This document shows, piece by piece, positions 59,016 through 64,000 of a stretch of 64,000 nt of DNA. The translations under genes were made by a program, and so were the position numbers. The notes below the pieces were generated by a model. It was given only the letters and a program-made list of their open reading frames with translations, did no database searches and was not told the DNA's origin. Positions within the stretch are counted from its first letter, which is position 1. Each line of letters opens with the position of its first letter. Origin of the DNA: Candidatus Arcticimaribacter forsetii (GTDB lineage Bacteria > Bacteroidota > Bacteroidia > Flavobacteriales > Flavobacteriaceae); assembly GCF_910589745.1 (NCBI RefSeq), contig NZ_OU342399.1, forward strand, positions 744,001 to 808,000, read 5' to 3'.

Positions 59016-59564
59016 ATGAAGAATTCTCTACTTTTTATTTTTTTAATCTTAATTTCAAATCTAACTTCAGCGCAAGATATATTTGAAAAATATCAGAAAA
59101 ATCCAGAAGCATCTTATTTAAGTGTTAGTCCTAAAATGTTTGAGATGTTGGGGAAATTATCGATCAATACTGGAGATGCTAATACGGATGGATTTATAGA
59201 AATGATTCAGAACTTAAAATCTTTTAAAGTTTTGAGTTCAAAAAGTATAGGTATAGCAACTGATATGGAGTCTTGGGTTTTATCTCAATTAGATCAAACC
59301 GATTTAGAGACAATAATGAACATTTCAGAAAAAGAAGTAGATGTTCAGTTTTGCGCTGTATATGGACCAGACGATTCTAAAGTAGAGCGGTTGGTAATGT
59401 TCGTTAAAGGAGCTCAGAAATATGCAGATCAAGAAGGTCTTAATTTATCTAATATAGATTATATACTTCTTTCTATTGAAGGAAATATCGATCTAAATCA
59501 AATAGCAATTTTGACAGAAATTGTTGATGTGCCCGGAGGTAATTTCTTGAAAGAGCTTAACTAG
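59016..59564 (+). CDS. DUF4252 family secreted protein
   Basis: About 182 residues from MKNSLLFIFLI, with a signal peptide ending LTSAQ; an earlier TTG at 58992 would overlap a promoter-like TATACTTG box (58987-58994). The mature part (SPKMFEMLGKL ... LKSFKVLSSKS ... VDVQFCAVYG ... LVMFVKG ... LLSIEGNIDLNQIAIL) follows the DUF4252 pattern. In many flavobacteria these genes stand next to an ECF sigma factor; here the neighbours are unrelated and the window's ECF operon is 22 kb away. Function unknown. Confidence 0.82.
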   Translation: MKNSLLFIFLILISNLTSAQDIFEKYQKNPEASYLSVSPKMFEMLGKLSINTGDANTDGFIEMIQNLKSFKVLSSKSIGIATDMESWVLSQLDQTDLETIMNISEKEVDVQFCAVYGPDDSKVERLVMFVKGAQKYADQEGLNLSNIDYILLSIEGNIDLNQIAILTEIVDVPGGNFLKELN

Positions 59565-60904
59565 ATTCCAGTATAGTTAAATGGAGTAATTTTTTTTAAC
59601 TCCGCTTTAATCTTAGTATCAATTTCAAGTGCATCTATGAAAGTATGTAGTGAATCTTGATTAATTTCTTGATTAGTTCTTGTAAGTCCTTTAAGCGCTT
59701 CATACGGATTTGGATATCCTTCTCTTCTTAGAATTGTTTGAATGGCTTCAGCAACAACAGCCCAATTTTCACTCAAGTCTTGTTGAATTTTATCTTGGTT
59801 TAACAACAATTTACTCAACCCTTTTTTAGTAGATGAAAAGCCAATGAGAGAATGACCAAACGGGGTTCCAATATTTCTTAAAACAGTACTGTCTGTTAGA
59901 TCTCTTTGTAATCTTGAAATAGGAAGTTTTCCAGCGAAATATTCAAAAAGTGCATTGGCAATTCCTAAGTTACCTTCGGAATTTTCAAAATCTATTGGAT
60001 TTACTTTATGTGGCATGGCAGATGAGCCAACTTCTCCATCAAGAATTTTTTGCTTGAAATAATCCATTGAAATATAGGTCCAAAAGTCTCTGTCTAAATC
60101 AATTATAATAGTGTTTATTCTTTTGAGACAGTCGCAAAGTGCTGCAAAGTAATCGTAATGTTCAATTTGAGTAGTTGGGAAAGAGTGGTGTAAGCCAAGG
60201 CTGTTTTCAACGAAATTAGTACCGAATACTTTCCAGTCTGTTTCGGGATATGCTATATGGTGTGCATTGAAATTTCCAGTTGCTCCTCCAAATTTAGCAG
60301 CATTTGGAATTCCAATTAATGATTTTCTTTGGTGTTCCAGTCGATTTATAAATACATCAATTTCCTTTCCGAGTCTAGTTGGCGATGCAGGTTGACCGTG
60401 AGTTCGCGCTAAAAGAGGAACTTCCTTGTATTCCTCAGAAAGTGTTCTTAGGTCTTCAATTAAGCTATCCAGTTCTGGTAAATAAGCTTTTTCTAGAGCC
60501 TCTTTAATTGATAAGGGAATGGCTGTGTTGTTAATGTCTTGTGAGGTTAACCCGAAATGGATAAACTCTTTGTATTCTTGAAGTTCTAACTTATCGAATT
60601 CTTTTTTGATGAAATACTCAACTGCTTTAACATCATGATTGGTTGTTTTTTCAATTCCTTTGATTTCAAGAGCGTCATCCGCTGTGAAATGTTGATAAAT
60701 TGAACGTAACTCTTCAAACAGCGAATGGTTAAAAGATTTTAATTGTGGAAGTGGAAGCTCACACAATGCAATAAAATATTCAATTTCAACTCTAACACGA
60801 TATCGGATCAGTGCTTCCTCTGAAAAGAAAGGAGATAGATTTTTTGTTTTAATTCTATAGCGTCCGTCTATAGGAGATATTGCATTGAGGGTGTTAAGTT
60901 TCAT
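59561..60904 (-). CDS. purB: Adenylosuccinate lyase
   Basis: 447 residues of the fumarase/aspartase superfamily. It cleaves SAICAR and adenylosuccinate in purine synthesis. Visible motifs are the N-terminal NAISPIDGRY, TSQDINNTA, the catalytic region LARTHGQPASPTRLGKE, and the flexible signature loop GSSAMPHKVNPIDFENSEGN with the catalytic Ser. The C-terminal helices are complete. An exact TATCTTTG box at 60923-60930 gives it a promoter of its own, although two unknown genes lie upstream on the same strand. With purL it is the second purine gene in the window, but not linked to it. Confidence 0.96.
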   Translation of the reverse strand: MKLNTLNAISPIDGRYRIKTKNLSPFFSEEALIRYRVRVEIEYFIALCELPLPQLKSFNHSLFEELRSIYQHFTADDALEIKGIEKTTNHDVKAVEYFIKKEFDKLELQEYKEFIHFGLTSQDINNTAIPLSIKEALEKAYLPELDSLIEDLRTLSEEYKEVPLLARTHGQPASPTRLGKEIDVFINRLEHQRKSLIGIPNAAKFGGATGNFNAHHIAYPETDWKVFGTNFVENSLGLHHSFPTTQIEHYDYFAALCDCLKRINTIIIDLDRDFWTYISMDYFKQKILDGEVGSSAMPHKVNPIDFENSEGNLGIANALFEYFAGKLPISRLQRDLTDSTVLRNIGTPFGHSLIGFSSTKKGLSKLLLNQDKIQQDLSENWAVVAEAIQTILRREGYPNPYEALKGLTRTNQEINQDSLHTFIDALEIDTKIKAELKKITPFNYTGI

Positions 60905-60922
60905 AACTTCAAATTATGAGTC

Positions 60923-60930
60923 CAAAGATA
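60923..60930 (-). promoter_or_regulatory. Promoter -7 box of purB
   Basis: TATCTTTG on the minus strand, an exact TAnnTTTG. The predicted leader is about 12 bases. The TTG candidates upstream are 12 or 24 bases away, so the -33 element is not ideal. Confidence 0.45.
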
Positions 60931-60968
60931 CGTTTCTTGAAGCAAACTTAAAATCAAATCGGTAGGAT

Positions 60969-61496
60969 TTATCTAACGGTTGCCTTTAAACCGGGTGAAG
61001 TTCTTGGCAGTTCCTGCTCAATAAAAGAACTTAACTCCGTTTTAATCCATTCTTCGTGGTATTTGAAGAATATTATTGTTTTGAGTGCAAATGCTTTGGG
61101 AGCAATTTTTTTTGCCTCTAACAAAGTGCTGAAACAAAAATCCACAATAAGATCTATTTGCTTTTTTTCTAATAAACTTCTGTACTCTTCATTAACACAG
61201 TAATTGTAAAGTAATTTTGCGAAAGGTCTGCGCTTACTTTCATGTTTTTGATTTTGGAGTGCTTTTAAGAATTCATCGATGTACTTGTGTAAGTAGATGT
61301 GTTTTTCAATTAAAATTAAACGTTCTAAAACCCAAGAAGCCATAATGTTTTCTCTTTTTTGATTTTTAGAAAAACAAAGAGCAATTAACTCTGCTTCCAG
61401 TTCAGGTTTGTTTTTAATTAAATCGGAGCCTTTTTTTCGGTCTTCTATAGAAGCTGTGTACCCTAAAAGAGCTTCTTTAAGAGTAGCAGGATTCAT
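60969..61496 (-). CDS. Helical protein of unknown function upstream of purB
   Basis: 175 residues, almost wholly helical and without a signal peptide or membrane span. Successive amphipathic helices of about 30-40 residues (AELIALCFSKNQKRENIMAS, ASWVLERLILIEKHIYLHKY, RRPFAKLLYNYCVNEEYRSL, KKIAPKAFALKTIIFFKYH) resemble HEAT-like repeats, which usually bind proteins. I do not recognise a named family. It starts one base after the stop of the carboxypeptidase-regulatory-like gene, so the two are coupled, and purB follows 64 bases later. Confidence 0.7.
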   Translation of the reverse strand: MNPATLKEALLGYTASIEDRKKGSDLIKNKPELEAELIALCFSKNQKRENIMASWVLERLILIEKHIYLHKYIDEFLKALQNQKHESKRRPFAKLLYNYCVNEEYRSLLEKKQIDLIVDFCFSTLLEAKKIAPKAFALKTIIFFKYHEEWIKTELSSFIEQELPRTSPGLKATVR

Positions 61497-61497
61497 G

Positions 61498-62274
61498 CTA
61501 TGATTGTAAGATTTTAAATTCTTCGTAGCATCCGCTTATTGCTTCAAGAATTTGCAAATCATTAGCTTCTCTAATAAATGATTTTGAGTAATTGCAATTC
61601 CTTAATATCTCTTCAATGTTTACCAGGTCAATGCCGAGAAGTTGAATTAAAACCTGTCTGTCAAATTTTGAAGCCAAGAGATTTTTTATTTGGTCATCCG
61701 CGCGCATTTTTTTGAGTTTCCTCATTTGTTTTGGATTTTTACCAAATAGATTGTATAAGAAATCTGCAGGATTAAAAAGAGCACCAACAGCTTTAGAAAT
61801 AGAAGATCGATTCCTGTTTCCTGCTTCATATCCGTTGCTTGGAAGTCCTTGAATTTGATATCTCCCTGCAGGATTTAGGGGAACGTTTTTAACGTCAATT
61901 GCAAGATATCCGGTTAGCTGATAGGGTTGAAGGATTACTTCTTCTAAAGCATAGGCTAAAACCGTTAATTTAAATTTAGGGTTTTCGAATTTGATCATAT
62001 CTTGGGTAACCGCTACTTTGAGTGGTTTATATCCTAGATAAGAAAAATAGAGTGTATCGTTTGCTTTAGCTTCAATTTCAAAAACTCCTTTATCGTTCGA
62101 AATAGATCCAACGATGGTGTTCAGGTTGAGTACATGAACACTACTCATTACGTTTTCTGTAACCTCATTTTCTATAATACCTCTTAAGACTCTTCTTTCA
62201 GGATCTTGAGCATTAATTAATAAAGGAAATATCAAACAAAGTAGTAAAAGACTTTTGGATATCTTAGAAATCAT
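61498..62274 (-). CDS. Secreted protein with carboxypeptidase-regulatory-like (CarbopepD_reg_2) domain
   Basis: 258 residues with a signal peptide (1-22, ending LLINAQ). The N-terminal mature part (about 27-110) is the transthyretin-like fold common in Bacteroidota: RVLRGIIENEVT, NDKGVFEIEAKANDTLYFSYLGY. The remaining 140 residues include a basic KNPKQMRKLKKMRAD stretch and helices of unknown role, and match the architecture often found without a TonB receptor barrel attached. It is probably periplasmic or outer-membrane associated. Cotranscribed with the helical protein downstream. Confidence 0.8.
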   Translation of the reverse strand: MISKISKSLLLLCLIFPLLINAQDPERRVLRGIIENEVTENVMSSVHVLNLNTIVGSISNDKGVFEIEAKANDTLYFSYLGYKPLKVAVTQDMIKFENPKFKLTVLAYALEEVILQPYQLTGYLAIDVKNVPLNPAGRYQIQGLPSNGYEAGNRNRSSISKAVGALFNPADFLYNLFGKNPKQMRKLKKMRADDQIKNLLASKFDRQVLIQLLGIDLVNIEEILRNCNYSKSFIREANDLQILEAISGCYEEFKILQS

Positions 62275-62312
62275 AAATACAAAAATATAAAGAAAAACTT
62301 CGATCCCCAGTA

Positions 62313-62350
62313 AATATGTCTTTTTGTTATTAATTTAACAAAGACATATT
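62313..62350 (-). terminator. Hairpin overlapping the stop codon of the DEAD-box helicase gene
   Basis: AATATGTC-TTTTTGTTA (62313-62329) pairs with TAACAAAGACATATT (62336-62350), apart from a two-T bulge. The right arm includes the last bases of the helicase stop codon. A long T run is lacking on the minus strand, so it may be a weak terminator or an mRNA 3' end stabiliser. Confidence 0.5.
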
Positions 62351-64000
62351 ATTTTCTAGACCTTCTTCCGAACCCTCCAGGCTTATTTCCTTTAGATCCG
62401 TATTTTGGTTTTGAGCCAGAATCTGATCTTCTAGAAGAACCGCTTGAACCTTCTCTTTTTGATTCTGGATTGTTGTCGAAACTTCTTCTTTTTCCTCGAT
62501 CATAGTTGCCTCCTGATCCCCCAGATGAATTAAACTTTTTCTTGTAGCCGCCTCCACCAGAGTCACCACCTTTTCTAAAGTTTTTTCTTTTTCCGCCACC
62601 ACCGCTTCTACCTCTTGGAGCTTTCTCTGAAACTTCTACGTTTATATAGCGTCCATTAAGCTGGAAATCTGTGAATTTAGCTAAAACTTTTTCTTGAAGA
62701 CTGTTTGGAGTGTTGAAGAAAGAAAAGCTTTCCATAACATCTACATGGAAGATGTCATCTGTATCTATTTCGAGAGTTGCTTTTAGAAAATCCTTAAGAG
62801 CCATCCAGTTGTAGTCATCTCGTTCACCAACATTAATAAAGTATCTTGTACTTTCTTTTTTGTTGTGCTTTGTTTTTTCAGAAGGATTGTCTTCAAATTT
62901 ACTATTTAGGTCTTTAGATTTTTTGTAGTAATTATGGAAACGAGCAAACTCAACAGAAACAAGACGTTGGATTAATTCTTCTTTACTTAGATCTTCTAAT
63001 TCTGCCTCTACTTTAGGAAGGTAATTGAAAATATCGTCGTTTACGGTAGTATTTTTAATTTTCTGAGCAAGAGAATAGAGTTGAGTTTCACATATCTCCA
63101 TTCCTGTAGGAATTTTTTTCATCTCTATGTTGAGTTGAATTTTTTTCTCTATGGCTCTAATTTTCCGTGATTCACTTTGTGTTACAATGATCATGGAAAC
63201 TCCTTGGTTTCCTGCACGACCAGTTCTTCCACTTCTGTGTGTGTATGTTTCTATCTCGTCTGGAAGTTGATAGTGTATAACGTGCGTAATATTATCTACA
63301 TCAATCCCTCGAGCTGCAACGTCAGTTGCGACTAGCATTTGAATTTGTTTGTTACGGAAAGATTTCATTACCAAGTCTCGCTGATTTTGACTCAGATCCC
63401 CATGAAGAGCTCCAGCATTATAGCCATCTTCAATTAGTTTTTCTGCTACGTTTTGTGTGTCTCTTTTAGTTCTACAAAAAACTACGGAGAATATATCAGG
63501 ATTAGCATCGGCAAGTCTTCTTAATGCAGGATAACGATCTCTACCACTTACTTTGTAGTATTCATGACTTACATTTTTAGTTCCAGCATTTTTTGTACCA
63601 ACGGTAATTTCTTCTGGATTGTACATGAATTTCTTTGCAATCACTGATACCTCTTTTGGCATTGTGGCAGAAAATAACCAAGTGCTTTTTTCGTCAGGTG
63701 TATGGGAAAGGATTTCGGTGATATCCTCAAAAAATCCCATATTAAGCATTTCATCAGCTTCATCAAGGACACAATATTCTATTTTAGATACATCAACCAG
63801 TCTTCTGCGAATCATGTCTTGCATACGTCCTGGGGTAGCAACTAAAATTTGAGCCCCTTTTTTTACTGCTCTAGCTTGGTCCGTTATACTTGCTCCACCA
63901 TAAATGGCAACAACATTAACACCTTTAATATGTTTAGAGTAGTTTTTTAATTCTTGTGTAATTTGTAAGCAAAGTTCTCTAGTAGGAGATAAGATAAGTC
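62349..64000 (-). CDS. deaD-like: DEAD-box RNA helicase with DbpA-like domain and RGG tail (5' partial)
   Basis: The frame is open to the window edge, with the start outside; about 550 residues are visible. Motifs in order: PTREL (Ia), YGGASI (GG), ATPGR (Ib), VLDEADEML (II, DEAD), FSATMP (III), VVFCRTKR (IV), ATDVAARGID (V), HRSGRTGRAG (VI). After the helicase core come a helical linker, a DbpA-type RNA-binding domain (YFINVGERDDYNWMALKDFL to RYINVEV) and about 90 residues rich in Gly, Arg and Lys (SGGGGKRKNFRKGGDSGGG). It unwinds short RNA duplexes, in flavobacteria probably during ribosome assembly or cold growth. An ATG at 63824 is internal (within the ATPGRMQDM motif) and is not the start. 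Confidence 0.95.
   Translation of the reverse strand, partial: LILSPTRELCLQITQELKNYSKHIKGVNVVAIYGGASITDQARAVKKGAQILVATPGRMQDMIRRRLVDVSKIEYCVLDEADEMLNMGFFEDITEILSHTPDEKSTWLFSATMPKEVSVIAKKFMYNPEEITVGTKNAGTKNVSHEYYKVSGRDRYPALRRLADANPDIFSVVFCRTKRDTQNVAEKLIEDGYNAGALHGDLSQNQRDLVMKSFRNKQIQMLVATDVAARGIDVDNITHVIHYQLPDEIETYTHRSGRTGRAGNQGVSMIIVTQSESRKIRAIEKKIQLNIEMKKIPTGMEICETQLYSLAQKIKNTTVNDDIFNYLPKVEAELEDLSKEELIQRLVSVEFARFHNYYKKSKDLNSKFEDNPSEKTKHNKKESTRYFINVGERDDYNWMALKDFLKATLEIDTDDIFHVDVMESFSFFNTPNSLQEKVLAKFTDFQLNGRYINVEVSEKAPRGRSGGGGKRKNFRKGGDSGGGGYKKKFNSSGGSGGNYDRGKRRSFDNNPESKREGSSGSSRRSDSGSKPKYGSKGNKPGGFGRRSRK

Noticed and set aside
62330..62602. A 90-residue glutamate-rich frame overlapping the end of the helicase gene.
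   Set aside because: It is an alternative frame of the helicase's Gly/Arg/Lys-rich tail, where such frames are expected to be open.

Overview
The window is a gene-dense, AT-rich stretch of chromosome from a member of the Bacteroidota, most likely a flavobacterium (Flavobacteriaceae). The evidence is a SprB-like giant surface protein with a type B type IX secretion (T9SS) C-terminal domain followed by a PorP/SprF partner, repeated use of the Bacteroidota promoter (TTG ... TAnnTTTG), a type B ribosomal protein L31, a GlmU-family nucleotidyltransferase, DUF4199 and DUF4252 proteins, and a carB without its allosteric domain. I see no phage, integrase, insertion sequence, CRISPR array, rRNA or tRNA.

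Layout. (1) 1-24.5 kb, plus strand: the 3' 22.6 kb of one giant adhesin gene of the SprB type (7,547 residues visible, start outside the window), then its sprF partner, then a 223-residue chimera that joins a SprB-like N-terminus to the last strands of an SprF-like barrel. (2) 24.5-41.7 kb, mostly minus strand: an M28 peptidase; a fatty-acid unit (acyl-CoA dehydrogenase, MarR regulator, acyl-CoA ligase) with a 46-bp palindromic operator candidate; purL; an RsmB-type rRNA methyltransferase; an ECF sigma / membrane protein / secreted sensor operon; an MsbA-like ABC exporter with a phosphohexomutase and a GT2 glycosyltransferase in one coupled operon; a DUF4199 protein. (3) 41.8-52.3 kb, mixed strands: L31, a GlmU-family protein, a peptide-binding lipoprotein, mtaB, a small GNAT, an alpha/beta hydrolase, a lytic transglycosylase, a TPR membrane protein, L34 (rpmH) and carB. 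(4) 52.3-57.4 kb: a cobalamin uptake locus, btuDCF-like on the minus strand and a TonB-dependent receptor on the plus strand behind a cobalamin riboswitch. (5) 57.4-64 kb: an S41 peptidase, a DUF4252 protein, purB, two proteins of unknown function and the 3' part of a DEAD-box RNA helicase.

How it works together. The first 24 kb is a cell-surface/gliding module that depends on a T9SS encoded elsewhere. It is evolving by internal duplication: an 834-bp unit is present three times, and two of the copies read as identical. Most of the rest is core metabolism and envelope biology. Two features recur across the window. All seven convergent gene pairs overlap or abut at their stop codons, with no room for a terminator. 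Several -7 boxes also lie so close to the start codon that the mRNAs would have very short leaders.

All calls come from reading the sequence and recalling protein families; no database search was run.
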